Of a DNA stretch of 64,000 bases, positions 34,801-44,775 are shown in pieces (position 1 is the stretch's first letter; each line of letters starts with the position of its first letter). The notes beneath the pieces are model-generated. The model made no database searches. It saw only the letters and a list, made by a program, of their open reading frames with translations, and had not been told where the DNA came from. Source of the DNA: Henricia sp. BOLD:AAB3569 (lineage: Eukaryota > Echinodermata > Asteroidea > Spinulosida > Echinasteridae). The stretch lies in assembly GCA_037783545.1 (NCBI GenBank), contig JBBELK010000112.1, forward strand, positions 124,001 to 188,000. Direction: 5' to 3'. The translations under genes and the position numbers were made by a program.

Positions 34801-37800
34801 TCCCTTCCAAAAGATGTAGTAATTGTGATTAGCAGCCTTGCTCAAGGGCACAGTTTCCATGACCCAGGTGTCGAACCCACGATACCAAGTTTTCACCTGA
34901 GTGTTGCAAGTCAACAACCCAAACCACTCGGCCATGGTAGCCCACAAGTTTCAATTCAAGACCAAAGTCTTGACGATCAAGTCTTTACGATCAAGTCTTG
35001 ATTGAAATTTATTAAGAGCGAGTCTCAATTTCAAGTCCCATGTCTTGTATGAAAATAATACATATCGTTTCTCACTCAGAAGCCAGCAAGAGAATGGAGA
35101 ACTTACAAAGAAGCTTCGAGAGGTAATATTCGAGAGAAATCTCATGTGGATGTTACCACGTCTGTTCTAAATCCTATGGACACAGTAATTCAAGGATTTC
35201 ATAATAGAGTGCATTGTGAACATTTTGACGCAAATAGAGGCTATTTTCTTTGTGGACAGGGGAAGCTAATACACACATTAGACACGTTTAATTATTATTA
35301 TTATATTATAGTCTTTTAATATATTATATTATACATTTTTTATAGTCTTTTATTATATTGTATTGATTTTTAATGCTGTTTTATTGGAACTAGTAAAAAA
35401 CAAATCTTTAATGACCACTCCCTTTCCAAACTAAGGCACTTTCATGTACTGATGCCCTTGTCCACATGCAAAAGACGGACCTGTCCCAACGCATCGATCA
35501 TCTTCAAGCAGAATACATCGACCTGGTCAATCTGTTAGTCCGTCAGCTTGATTACTTGCAGGGTCAGACTGGAGTACAGACAGTGCCACATGTATCCAGG
35601 TGAGCATGGAGACGTCAGTGTGCATATAGTTACTTTAGATAAAGGTAAAGTCATTTCACAACCCTGTTTGCTCATACGGCCAGTACTGCTACTAAGAGCA
35701 CTGCTACTTCCCCTGGATGGGGGCAGACTTGGGACGGGCTTGGGACGGGCTTGGGATGGGCTTGGGACGTACTTGGGACTGGCTTGGGACTGGCTTCTGC
35801 ATGGGCGTTGGCAGCATTTCCATAATGGTACGGTCAACAAAATAATTGGTTGTGAACTCCAATTTTCTTTTCACCTTACATTTAGCATGCAAACCCATAA
35901 AACTGCTATGCCTACTTATCTGTGCCGACAGAGTACAGAGTTTGCAGGCCTGGAATTGTTTTTGGGGATTTTATTTCGAAAAGTGGTACGGTCAAGACCG
36001 TAGTGATCGTATAGCTTCCGACGACCTTGTTGTGATGCACTTGTGATGGACTCATCCCTGGTGCTCAGCTATTAATGGTCTAAATGCAGTTTTTTTTTCT
36101 GCATAACATATTTTATTCTCCTAATATTCCATCCAGGGAAGATGTCTTGGTTTCTCAGCAGAAGGCCAATCAACTGAAAAACGCCTGTTCAGAACTCCTG
36201 GAGTTAGAAAAGCAACAACAGAGAGACCCCACCGACCAAGACCATCTCAAGGAGATTGAGAGACGGCTTAGCCGGCTCCAGCCGGTCCCAACCAGCCAGA
36301 TCTGGTCAAAACCACTTTCAACCGAACATGGATTAAGTGTAACTCTTGATTCAATGAGGCGAGTATGATTTTTGTAGACTAATCGGCATTTAATAATTTT
36401 GGGTCTTTTAAGGTCACCCATGTAGAGAAAAGAAATCATATTGGTAAATGAGCATTTGGGGGGCGTGGGGTGCGGGAGGGCATTGCTTATTAGTGTGGGG
36501 GGTGGGGAATTATTTTGTTCCACCACAAAATAATACCTTTTCAATTTGACCTTTTCAATACATGCATGTATAATTAGGGCTTACAGCACTCTCAGCAGAC
36601 ATCCATGTCACTTACACCTAGGTGCATTGTATATTGTTTTCAAATGTCAAACGGGCAATACATGTATCAGGATTTTTTCGTGGGGGTGGCATAGGGGAGG
36701 GTGGGGCCACTGGAAATTTTTTTGGGAGGGCACATGCCCTGCTCATGAGGTCAGCAAATTATAATCAAAGATGCTGGAATTTCTTTTAGAACCCGTCTGA
36801 GTGAAGTCGGCCATGAGATTTCCAGCTTGCATCACCCCACTCTAAGCCACACATCAGGGAACCTCGACACTCTTAACCTAACCACTAGTAGCTGCATGTC
36901 TTCCATTAGTTCCTCCTCAATTGCAGGAGGAACATCGCAAACCTCTCTTGGGCACTCGACTTACAAACCACAAGTCCCACTGAACCACAAACTGCCACAA
37001 CTAAGCACAATAAGCACAACAGACAGATCAAAAATTGTTCAAGCGCTCTCAGAGAAACTTGAGATTGGTATTAGAAAGAGCCCAATCTCTGACTGTTGTG
37101 ACTTTGCTAGAAATGTCCAAAACCATACGTCTTCCAACATATCAGAATTTCAAGGAAATACAGATGTGCAATATTCTGACAGAAGTATGCTTCCACATGT
37201 GAGTGGTATTGCCCATGGTCAGTCTTCCACGAAACATTTGAAATCTGACATACTATGTGACTCCGAGTCGGACCCAGATTTAGAGGCCATTGGCAAAGGC
37301 TCCAAAGAATTGGAACAGTCTTTCAAAAAGGTTGCAAGAAAGAGTGGGACTTCACCTCCATCGTATAAAGAGACATGTACTAAGCATTCCAGGTGCTCAC
37401 TTGGAGGGAAGTCATCCACCAGTCCAAAAGACACATCAGAGAGAAAGGCACAATGTGTCGCAGGAAAGTTGGAAGAACGACTGGAATGTTGGAACCAAAT
37501 TGATTTGAATTCACAGTGTGTTCTAGGAGTAGCCTCAAATGAGGAATCTGGAAACCTGGAGGCGTACATTCTCCCCTCTTTTGACAAGCCTTGGCAAAAG
37601 GGAGATATTTACCACCAGGTTTCGGCAAAGCATTATGCGCTGACACAGAATCACAGCCAACAGGCAATGCTGGGCTTCATGAGGAAGGTGCAACCTACGA
37701 ATGAGTTTGGAGAGCCTGAGTCAGGAAACGTTGTTGTCAAGATCAGTAGCCAGGAAGAGATGGTAGTTCATACTCCCGCGACGTCATCCCGCAGTAAAGA

Positions 37801-40787
37801 GAAGTCCTCACACCAACGCGCAGACTCCAACTCCAGCATGAGCAGTCAGTCCTCGGACCTTCCAGGGCTGGGGAGTGATCCGGAGGATTTATCGCTTTCT
37901 ATCGGGCCTCAGCGTGGAGGAATCCTTGCCAAGAAAAATGGTGATGGAAGCAAGAGATCTCAAGACAGGCACATCACATTTGCCTTAGACAGCGATGAAA
38001 AACCTTCTGCCACCTCGGATCCTCTCGGAAAGAAACCTTTTCCCAGCAAACTGAGAGGTTTATCACCAATCTCCGAGGCTCCTGATTTAGTCAAGTCTAC
38101 CAACAATGATGTCAAGGGTCTTCTCAGAGACGGTCAAAGGATTGAGAATGAAGATGCCAAGGAGAATGTTTGCCAGTCTCTCATCAGTGGTCAAACAAAT
38201 CCAATTAGGTACAGCAGAGGTGAGGAACACAATGATCAGCAAAAAGTTAACAAAGTTCTTGAGAAATCAGCACAGAGCAGTCTTGAGTATCCTGAAGGCC
38301 TGGTAAGGCAAACATTGTTTACCTTTCTCATGATTTATAATTTTTTAAAATAGATGATTTACAACTCGGCTTAGAATTACAAAAGGTATAGCATTCGTTA
38401 TCTAAATTCAGTTTTCGGGCGATTTAACCAGAACTCCCAAATGTCAATAGCAATGTCGTCTTCCAATACTTCAACCGCCAAAAGAAGCTCAAAATCCCAT
38501 TGTATCATGTGCAAAAAAGTCATATAATAAATGATATCAAAATACAGATGGAAATTATTCCGCCTAAATGAGATGGGATATTGTGCTGCCATTGTGAATC
38601 ATTCGGATACATGTATGCAAGCTGTCATGTTTCCATTGTCATTATGTTTCCATTGTTTTCTCGGAATGTGAATGATGAGGTACTGAGTTCAATTATACCC
38701 GTGTTGATTTTATTATTACACACACATTCTCAATCACACATGGAGATGACATCATTTGTAACCGTTTATCTTTAATGCGAGGAGTTGTTTGCTTCATTTG
38801 CAGAGTGATGTTGTAAGCAGAGAGTTTTCTGGGGTTGGAGAAATTGACAATGACATAAGAACCGATAAAGATGATGCTGAAAAACTCTGGTAAGTTTCCT
38901 ATCAGCTGCTTTTATGCTTAGTTTACATTTGGCCTGCGATTAGTCTACGGAGCCCGTATCCCCTTTTCCGTGCAGCCTCCGTGCGGAGGCAGGAGGCGGC
39001 CGTGAGATTTTCGTACGGATTCACGGGCTCCGCGGCCTCTACGATTTGCCCCGGCCTGCCCCCGAGGGCCAATACAAGAAATGGCACGATGCTCGTAGAT
39101 AATGTAAACACAAACATCGTAGCCCGTAGCCTCCTACGATGCCCCAAAAATCGCTCGAAAAATCGTAGACCAATTTATCGTACGGCGCCCGGGGCAAATG
39201 TAAACTAAGCATAACCTGTCCCACCCCAACCACAAAACAGGTTGACTTTAGGATTGAGAAAATACATCAGACAACGTGCATTCTTGTGATAGACCTCCAT
39301 GCTATTGATGAATCCATACTCAGTTAGGTTATACATGGTGTCCCCCTAAAAAAAGTCCAGGCCACCAAACCAGGCAACCTCAGAATCTAGGTTTCCCCAG
39401 ATCCTGATAGGAAATTTTTATACACCAAAAACGGTCTTTATTTCATCAAAACCAGGCTGAAATCGAGTAAGGCAAGTGACTGCCTATTGACTTATCCAGT
39501 TCTAGTCGAATAATCAGATCTGATTCATTATAACTGGGGTGTGATTTTGCTGCACAAACAGTGGCATGTATAGTTCGATGTATACATGTAGGTCAGCTAC
39601 ATAAAATCATCCACATGGAGTGTGTATTAGAGAATGCAATTCTCATACTGAAATGGGGTGGATGGGGGTTGTAGTTGGAGGGTGGGGTGGGGTGGGAATG
39701 GAGGTTTGGGGTGAAGGATTTGGGTGGGGGTTTGGGTTGTGGTGAGGTGGAGGGTTGGTATCATTGATGGGATGGGGTGAAGGGTTGGGGTAAGGGTGAG
39801 AGGTTGGGGTGGGGTTTGGGTCAGGATGGGGGATGTGTGAGAGGTGGGGGTTGAGGGTGGATGGGGTGGGGTAGATTGGGTGGAAGACAGATTGGCATGG
39901 TGGGGTAATGTGAATTAGGATAGGGTGGATGTGAGGTCACCTTCTTCCATTACACATAGTTGTGGTTCTCACTACTAAATGATACGAACCAACTATTCAA
40001 CACAAGTCAGCTCGGTCATCAAGTGGTTAAGATGCCTGCCTACAGGGGATCATGGGTTTGACTGCCATCCGATAACACCATGAGAGTTTTCTTATACATG
40101 TAGTGTCTTGGGGAACACTGAGTGCACAGTGCTAATAAAGTTATGTCAGGAAAGAGCAGAACAGACTGTTCTTGCCATTCATTCTCCCTGACAAAAGTTA
40201 AATAACCTTCCCCCATGAGTTACAATGTATGTATCCAGCAAAGAAATTTTAATTCTTAGAAAAAGCGAGCCTTGGCAGCTTCGCTATTCTACTCGATGTT
40301 TGCAAATGTAGTTTATACAGTAGGTACTAAAGGAGCGTGTCCAGATTGCTTTTTTTTTTCACTCCCCATTTATTGCCATGGGTGTTGAGAATTTGATACC
40401 ATATCGTTTGTCATATTTTTCTCATTACCATTCTGAAATTTCGTGCTCTCAATCTATTTTCTAGGCACCAATGTTTTGTAAACAAATTTATTCCGTTACA
40501 AAGCAGTGCCTCCACCTTTTTGCTTCCACATCCAAATTGGCGATAGCAAATTTCCTGTTCTCTTCACATGTATAGTATTTAGAGGAAGGATTTTATATGA
40601 TTGTTAAAATGAAATCCATTTTCTGGAAAAATCTGAACAAGCTCCTTTAATCGTGACACTTCATTTTGTATCTCTTCATTTGATGTCTAGGTATGAGAGT
40701 TCTGAGGATGAGAATGATGGAGGCGAAGTGGATTACATCCACATTCCAGCAAGAGGTGGATTTGAGCGCCATGTCTGCTATCTATGA
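25757..40787 (+). CDS. SNCAIP: Synphilin-1 (SNCAIP) orthologue, 13 coding exons
   Basis: In vertebrates synphilin-1 is a cytoplasmic scaffold that binds alpha-synuclein and parkin. Thirteen segments with splice sites join in consistent phase to about 1,280 residues (human about 919). The N terminus MEEAEVIDIDDLL resembles the acidic human start. Ankyrin-type repeats lie at about 370-570: GNSLLHIVTRRGHVDCL, HGQLDCIRWLIEH, GNNSPAHLASKYGHLRCIQ and FLVVVETSIRLSNEL align block by block with human synphilin, followed by a coiled coil (about 570-730). The rest is Ser-rich and disordered, with RHITFALDSDE late, as in the human protein. All introns are GT-AG except one GC-AG. A MITE interrupts exon 2 with an in-frame stop, so this allele may be impaired. 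Coordinates join exons listed separately. Confidence 0.9.
25898..26205 (+). repeat. About 300-bp dispersed repeat, copy 1
   Basis: Aligns in the same orientation to 31146-31450 (shared CTTTCGGAAGGCACA, GGAGCTTGTATAGT, CCTCTAGCCAAGCC, ATGTAAACA). Both copies are in SNCAIP introns. Confidence 0.75.
26257..26485. mobile_element. hAT-like MITE in SNCAIP intron 1
   Basis: Inverted ends CAGGGCTCGAAAT and ATTCGAGCCCTG. The flanks (TGCATAAT and TTAATAAT) are an imperfect 8-bp duplication. The interior repeats GGTCCAGT/ACTGGACC motifs. CAGGG ends with 8-bp TSDs are typical of hAT. Confidence 0.7.
26645..26756 (+). CDS. SNCAIP: SNCAIP coding exon 2, interrupted by a MITE
   Basis: Acceptor TTTCTCTAG, phase 0, EQEDLEEYDFENFPIEAETL. 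The frame runs into the MITE at 26757 and meets TGA two codons later. Removing the MITE and one TSD copy gives a frame that ends in phase 1 at a weak donor, either near 27365 (G|GTTCGT) or near 27380 (A|GTGTAG). Both match the phase needed by exon 3. Confidence 0.75.
26757..27350 (+). mobile_element. 594-bp MITE, copy 2, inside SNCAIP exon 2
   Basis: Same family as 5094-5686, opposite orientation. Ends CATCCTGAG...GAGGATG. A perfect 9-bp duplication CAGCTGCAG flanks it (26748-26756 and 27351-27359). It introduces an in-frame stop into the exon. Confidence 0.9.
27381..29460 (+). other. SNCAIP intron 2
   Basis: Intron sequence with no recognised gene. Notable: a CG-rich alternating purine/pyrimidine stretch near 27747-27770, and a local duplication GGCCTTGGTGCCC at 28920-28955. 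It ends with a pyrimidine-rich acceptor TTTCACAG. Confidence 0.5.
29461..30194 (+). CDS. SNCAIP: SNCAIP coding exon 3
   Basis: 734 bp; enters in phase 1, leaves in phase 0 at AAG|GTAGGT. Encodes an Asn/Ser/Asp-rich region (RGKSVRFLMSSLLRN, then a Lys/Arg-rich RNKKRDKERKAKD stretch). Confidence 0.88.
30228..30435. mobile_element. MITE with GAGCAACAAAAGAAACG termini
   Basis: 208 bp with inverted ends CGAGCAACAAAAGAAACG and CGTTTCTTTTGTTGCTCAG, flanked by TA. The TA target suggests a Tc1/mariner-type relative. It starts 33 bp after the exon 3 donor. A truncated sister copy is at 879-1067. Confidence 0.78.
30890..31012. repeat. 123-bp hairpin in SNCAIP intron 3
   Basis: Arms of about 50 bp around TAAAAGTAGGTTTGGCCAA and its inverse, with CCAGCTAGGG/CCCTAGCTGG near the loop. 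Confidence 0.88.
31146..31450 (+). repeat. About 300-bp dispersed repeat, copy 2
   Basis: Partner of 25898-26205, same orientation, more diverged in the middle. Confidence 0.72.
31685..31888 (+). CDS. SNCAIP: SNCAIP coding exon 4
   Basis: 68 codons, phase 0 to 0, TTTAAG acceptor and CTG|GTAAAT donor. Ends in LMQAATRGDQQVL, which begins the ankyrin region. Confidence 0.85.
31985..32110 (+). repeat. Dispersed repeat sharing TCTACACTAAAA
   Basis: Related to 43100-43200 and 62735-62900 (TCTACACTAAAAANCANTGA, then TGCTTTNGCANTGG). Copies are diverged. Confidence 0.5.
32240..32400 (-). mobile_element. tRNA-SINE fragment in SNCAIP intron 4
   Basis: The minus strand has a B box GGGTTCGAGCCCC at about 32345-32358 and a tRNA-like stretch upstream (GTGCTCGTGATCGAGGAG). 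The tail extends toward 32240. Confidence 0.55.
32454..32639 (+). CDS. SNCAIP: SNCAIP coding exon 5
   Basis: 62 codons, phase 0 to 0. Encodes ankyrin repeat DDRGNSLLHIVTRRGHVDCL and the start of the next (DDGFTPAALAVK). Confidence 0.93.
32640..33144 (+). other. SNCAIP intron 5
   Basis: Contains AAAGGAGCGTGTCCAGATT at about 32708, which recurs at about 40329, marking a dispersed repeat. No coding feature. Confidence 0.5.
33145..33405 (+). CDS. SNCAIP: SNCAIP coding exon 6
   Basis: 87 codons, phase 0 to 0. Ankyrin-type repeats HGQLDCIRWLIEH, WYLLHLAARFGQEPCLRWL and GNNSPAHLASKYGHLRCIQ. This is the best-conserved exon against vertebrate synphilin. Confidence 0.95.
33406..34332 (+). other. SNCAIP intron 6
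   Basis: No gene or clear repeat recognised, apart from a short ACATGTACATGTACC run near 33872. Confidence 0.45.
34333..34502 (+). CDS. SNCAIP: SNCAIP coding exon 7
   Basis: 170 bp, phase 0 to 2. TLVEFNCDVTSPNKKQQTPY closes the ankyrin block, and FLVVVETSIRLSNEL starts the coiled coil. Confidence 0.93.
34722..34945 (-). mobile_element. tRNA-derived SINE in SNCAIP intron 7
   Basis: Diverged copy of the SINE at 11290-11645, same orientation. The A box ATGGCCGAGTGGTTTGGG near 34918-34935 is intact; the B box is GGGTTCGACACC near 34868-34879. Confidence 0.75.
35083..35122 (+). CDS. SNCAIP: SNCAIP coding exon 8 (40-bp microexon)
   Basis: Enters in phase 2, leaves in phase 0; QQENGELTKKLRE, part of the coiled coil. 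Acceptor AGAAG|CC and donor GAG|GTAATA. Confidence 0.75.
35436..35599 (+). CDS. SNCAIP: SNCAIP coding exon 9
   Basis: 164 bp, phase 0 to 2. LSQRIDHLQAEYIDLVNLLV continues the coiled coil. Acceptor CCAAACTAAG is only moderately pyrimidine-rich. Confidence 0.75.
35727..35795 (+). repeat. 10-11 bp minisatellite in SNCAIP intron 9
   Basis: Six to seven copies of CTTGGGACGGG-like units. It keeps chance frames open on both strands. Confidence 0.85.
36137..36358 (+). CDS. SNCAIP: SNCAIP coding exon 10, GC donor
   Basis: 222 bp, phase 2 to 2. Charged helix (QQKANQLKNACSELLELEKQ). The donor is ATGAG|GCGAGTATG, a non-canonical GC-AG intron that is the only way to keep phase with exon 11. Confidence 0.82.
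36790..38302 (+). CDS. SNCAIP: SNCAIP coding exon 11 (large)
   Basis: 1,513 bp, phase 2 to 0. Low-complexity Ser-rich region without a folded domain; contains GLGSDPEDLSLSIGPQRGG and RHITFALDSDEK. Acceptor TTCTTTTAG, donor CTG|GTAAGG. Confidence 0.88.
38804..38889 (+). CDS. SNCAIP: SNCAIP coding exon 12
   Basis: 86 bp, phase 0 to 2, acidic (DNDIRTDKDDAEKLW). Acceptor TTTGCAG, donor TG|GTAAGT. Confidence 0.82.
38915..39211. mobile_element. GC-rich MITE in SNCAIP intron 12
   Basis: Inverted ends TGCTTAGTTTACATTTGGCC and GGGCAAATGTAAACTAAGCA flanked by TA. The interior is GC-rich, with CGTACG/CTACGAT motifs. The termini resemble those of the element at 57525-58463. Confidence 0.8.
39650..39935 (+). 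repeat. G-rich TGGGGT-type low-complexity tract
   Basis: Many GGGG and TGGGGTGG runs over about 285 bp in intron 12. It has strong G-quadruplex potential on the plus (sense) strand. Confidence 0.85.
40008..40110 (+). mobile_element. tRNA-derived SINE, diverged
   Basis: tRNA-like head: A box TCAAGTGGTTAAGATGCC and B box GGGTTTGACTGCC, about 35 bp apart. Confidence 0.5.
40691..40787 (+). CDS. SNCAIP: SNCAIP coding exon 13 (last)
   Basis: Enters in phase 2 and ends at TGA 40785-40787. Encodes the acidic YESSEDENDGGE and the C terminus RGGFERHVCYL. No clear AATAAA was found close downstream. Confidence 0.82.
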
Positions 40788-40925
40788 CGACCCATTCACA
40801 GAACACTAACTCATTTTGCATTCCCAGAATGGCAGGTAGTTAACATCTTTTTTATTTAAGGTTGGTTATCCTTTTGAAGGGTGCTTTTCATAGTTATATA
40901 TTATACAAATATTAACTGATCATGA

Positions 40926-41059
40926 GGGTGATGGTGCAAACTAATGTCCCGAGGTGATCTTGAGACGGTATGCCTGCTATTTCCCCGAGGCCGCAGGCAG
41001 AGGGAAAATAGCAAGCATGTCGCTTCAAGATCAAGGGGCAGTAGTTTTCACCATCACCC
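40926..41059. repeat. 134-bp hairpin downstream of SNCAIP
   Basis: Arms begin GGGTGATGGTG and end CACCATCACCC, with inner GATCTTGA/TCAAGATC pairing. If the transcript extends this far, it lies in the 3' UTR. Confidence 0.8.
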
Positions 41060-41196
41060 AAAAAAAAGAGCAGCCAATATTTGTTTTATCTCATGCATTG
41101 ATTTTTTTATGCTTGGGAAATGATTAAACTAATCCATGTCTGGTGATCTACGTACTTTCAACCAATCACTAAACGAGAATCAATGTATGAAGTGTA

Positions 41197-41629
41197 TAAT
41201 TGATTGCTTTCCGGTGACGTCACCCCTTCCATCCACCATTTTGGTGGGCATTTTTCATGACCCACGTGGCTCGAGTAATAACCGGCAAAAAGAGCAAGAA
41301 AAGCACATTGGTTGCACTTGCCTCTGTTACTTAACCTTGCTTTATGTTGTTGCGCCATGGCTGTTGTGTCGAGAAAGATAAAAACGCATTTCTTCAGGCT
41401 AAAAATCGCGATCAACTAAAAGCACTTTCGTTTTTACAAGCCGAGTGCATGCTCAATAATTTGAACGTATCACAACGCCCGCGTGCGGCATCTTCGAATG
41501 AAAATACGCTGGTGAGTATTTTTTTTACGCGTGTTCATGTGCGTCTATTGGTGCGCGCGTGTACGCGCGTGACTGTTGCCCACCACACATTCCCGGATGT
41601 TCTACGTCATCGAAAGCAATCAATTTAAG
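41197..41629. mobile_element. MITE-like element with a small open exon
   Basis: Inverted ends AATTGATTGCTTTCCGGTG and CATCGAAAGCAATCAATT. A 57-codon frame (41344-41514; AKNRDQLKALSFLQAECMLN) ends at a good donor CTG|GTGAGT. It could be a leftover first exon of an autonomous parent; no family recognised. Confidence 0.5.
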
Positions 41630-43099
41630 AAAACTAGAGGGCATACTCGCTTTTCCGGTGATGTGTAGGGACTGTGTTGATTTAGGCGTTGCCATTTTGG
41701 CCTAATACTATGAGTTCAATCTGGGCAACAACAACATAATACATTATGCCCATTTGCCCTGAATTGCCATATATAGCGTTAAGCCAAAATGTGGTGCTCA
41801 AAATGTCATGGCACGTATTGAGAGTTCGGACTCTAGTTTTCTATATTTAACTTTGTGGTGCTTTTCTAGTTTTCTTTTCTGTCAGAAATATTAATCCGAC
41901 ATTTTTGGTCACATGATATGACATGGTCTTTTCTTGAAACTGTCTATTACATTGTGGCAATTCTAGAGTTACTTTTCTTTTTTACACATTTTGGTAATTT
42001 TTCACCCAATGAAATAATTGTACTTGGCATACACATGTACATCAGTTGGGGTGCAGTTGGGGTCATCTAGTCTGGACTCCGTGTCAACTGCAACAAAGAT
42101 GTTTCTTACAGGACTGTAATTGAGTCCACACTTTCCGAGTCTGAGTCATTGGTGTCGAGTCTGAGTCCAAATTCTTAAGTCCTTGTTTTAATCTTGCATG
42201 CATTATTGTCAAGTGTCGATGATTGTGCTTATGGTCCCTGGCAGCTACATTGTGTACATGTAGTAAGTTTGCTTCAGACTGAGAAAAACATTTCTTTATG
42301 AGGTGAAATATATTTTGAGTGCTCAAAATCATTTTAAATGGTTGAAATGATTTATTTCACAATTTCAAAATTTCATTTCACAATATTTTTGGGCTCCTGC
42401 CAACATAATCTACAAGAGGCGCTTTAAAAAACTTGGACTTGGCCCAAATCTCTGAGTCCTTACCGTCCAAGTCTCAATCCTGACTGGCCGAATCTAAGTC
42501 CTTGAAAATCAAGAGTCGAGTGAGGCTCGAGTCCTACAGCGGTGGTTTCTGTGCTACTGCTGAAGCAGTCATCCACACACATAACTTACACTGAATTATG
42601 CTGCTACATGTCATCCGCATAAACTGTCAGCAGAACCTCCAAACATGCAGTTACATGTATTTAAAAGTGTATTTATTTTTGAACCTGAAATCTTATACAA
42701 GTATATTTTAAATGTGTAAATAGGCTTGGCCTAAATCATATTGTTTGTGGTTGGGCTTGGTGTATGGTAGTATTCGGCATAGTACATGTATTTATGGGAA
42801 AAGGGCTATAAGTGTGAACATTTGTATAGAATTTATTAACTTTGACCAGTCTGGTGAGAAGTGGTCATATTGATAACGAAAGATTCCTTTCCATTTTATT
42901 CCAAATCTTAAACGAGGTATACAGAATACCCAAACCCAATTTTCAGCACCCATTTGATTTTTACATTCAGATATTAAATTGACAAATGTTACTTAAAACA
43001 AGCAAATATTTCTTGAAACAATTCCATTAATGTGGCCATTCCAAGCTTTGGTAAAAATGTTAAGTACGATCTACATAATTACAAATCTGATGAGAACTG
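41630..43099. other. Intergenic, no recognised feature
   Basis: AT-rich sequence with GAGTCC/GAGTCTGAGTC low-complexity words near 42070-42540. Nothing further supported. Confidence 0.4.
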
Positions 43100-43200
43100 G
43101 GTCTACACTAAAAACCAATGAACTGTTCCCTGTGCTTTAGCAGTGGACGTTTCAGATTACCAGTAAATGTGAACGACTCTGGCAAAACCCGACGCTTCTC
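43100..43200 (+). repeat. Dispersed repeat sharing TCTACACTAAAA
   Basis: Matches 62775-62860 best (GTGCTTTAGCAGTGGACG and TTACCAGTAAATGT). A downstream piece (TGTTTAGACCCAGTTACTCT, 43578) also matches 62840-62890. Confidence 0.6.
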
Positions 43201-43807
43201 GGCATTTCCCATTACGTGATATGGGCCCACAACCTTAAAAAATGGCCTCTGGGACCAACTTGAAAATTTGGCAGAATCAACATCGGGATACATTCAAGAT
43301 TTGTTTTGTTGTTTGCATATGAACGGTCTCAAAATTCCTCATATTATTGAGAAAAAAATTAAATAATCAACTAGTTTGTCAAACTTTAAAGACCAATAGC
43401 TCAATTTCACTTTTTCTGATCTGTCATACTTTAATTGGTCATAACTTCGCCAAAAATTATCAGAATTTCCTCAAACATGTTTTAAAAGATACCTTTTTGT
43501 ATGCACACTAAGCTGATACCAAAACTGAAATTTTGAATTTTCATCACAAGTGTTGGGTTTTGCTGGAGCCGGTCACAAATGTTTAGACCCAGTTACTCTG
43601 AGAACTGATGTCACACTTTAGTAGCCTTTAATTACTCTGATTTATATACAACTCGAAGTTTCCTAAGGATGACTGATATTTTCAGATATAATTTTACAAA
43701 TACTAATTATATTTTTATTGATCCCTTCTAAGAAAACAAATTAGAAACATTAACATTTTGCAATTTCCAGCGTTTAGAGAAAATGTCAAATTTACTTGAT
43801 CCCAATA

Positions 43808-43862
43808 CACTATGAACATCTAACAATGGAAATTGGGCACACACCATTGTTACTAACAATGG
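43808..43862 (+). repeat. Half-copy of the 45.97 kb hairpin
   Basis: Shares CTAACAATGGAAATTGGGCA and CACACCATTGTTA with 45969-46059, but only the left half is preserved. Confidence 0.7.
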
Positions 43863-44011
43863 GGTTACAATGAACATGTACATGTTTTTGCTCATAGTGA
43901 TAGCCTTTTGCGTGTTTCATATGAATAGCGTCTGGTGTACTGACGTACTTCCTTTCACATGCACACTTGGCAGCAAATATTTAGTCCGGTCAAATGGATA
44001 CTATGTGGTGC

Positions 44012-44240
44012 ATGTGGCATATACCCAGCACGATATGGGGCCCAAGGACTTCCCCCTCCCCCCTCCCATTGAACGCCCCTATGACTCGACACACTCTTCC
44101 CTTTTGTTAACTCACCAACTGCCCCTAAAACTGAAAGGAATTCCTTTGATGTTTGAGACACAATGGTGGGGGAGGTGGGTGGGGGAGGGGTTGTACCCTC
44201 GGGCCCCATATCATGCTGCATATGGCATGTGCTCACTATA
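44012..44240. repeat. Inverted-repeat element
   Basis: The left side GCATATACCCAGCACGATAT and CCCCCTCCCCC pair with GGGGGAGGGG and ATATCATGCTGCATATG on the right. About 230 bp, non-coding. Confidence 0.6.
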
Positions 44241-44482
44241 GGACAGAATGGCACAAAGGAACCAGGCTGTTGATTGCTAGGCAATAGAGTACACCAAGTA
44301 GCAACAACAGCATAGTATGTGCCTTTCTAAATTGCACCTCCATTGGAAAGTAAAGAATTTGGGGTACCAGCTATTATACAAATATTACTCGCAAAAGGCT
44401 CATTTTGAAAGTATGTAGAGTGTCTTGGAAGCGCCTATGTAGTGAGAAGACTGCAAATGGGTGCCGATCAAGGACCAGGGGC

Positions 44483-44775
44483 TGCAGAGGCTATGGCCCA
44501 TCGATATATATATATACACTGGATGAAGCAACGACGTCTAAAATTGAAGCCACCGCTCGCCATTGTACCCCAATCAATACAATGCCTTGCCTAGACTGGG
44601 CATACTGTCTTCACTAGTTTACATCATGGTCTACATGTGTTAAGTGGAATGCAAGCGATTGCATGGACAGGGGAGCAGTCTAGGTCAAGCATTGTTGGCT
44701 TCAATTCTCGTATAGCTAACTGCTATTGCATACTTCATCCAGTGTATATCTATCGATGCTATACTATGGCCTATC
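44483..44775. repeat. Inverted-repeat element with (TA)n arms
   Basis: GGCCCATCGATATATATATA plus CACTGGATGAAG pair with CTTCATCCAGTG and the inverse near 44740-44770. AATTGAAGCC/GGCTTCAATT extends the pairing. Confidence 0.7.

Noticed and set aside
39650-39935. Interstitial telomere repeat
   Set aside because: Irregular TGGGGT-like words, not a regular TTAGGG-type array.
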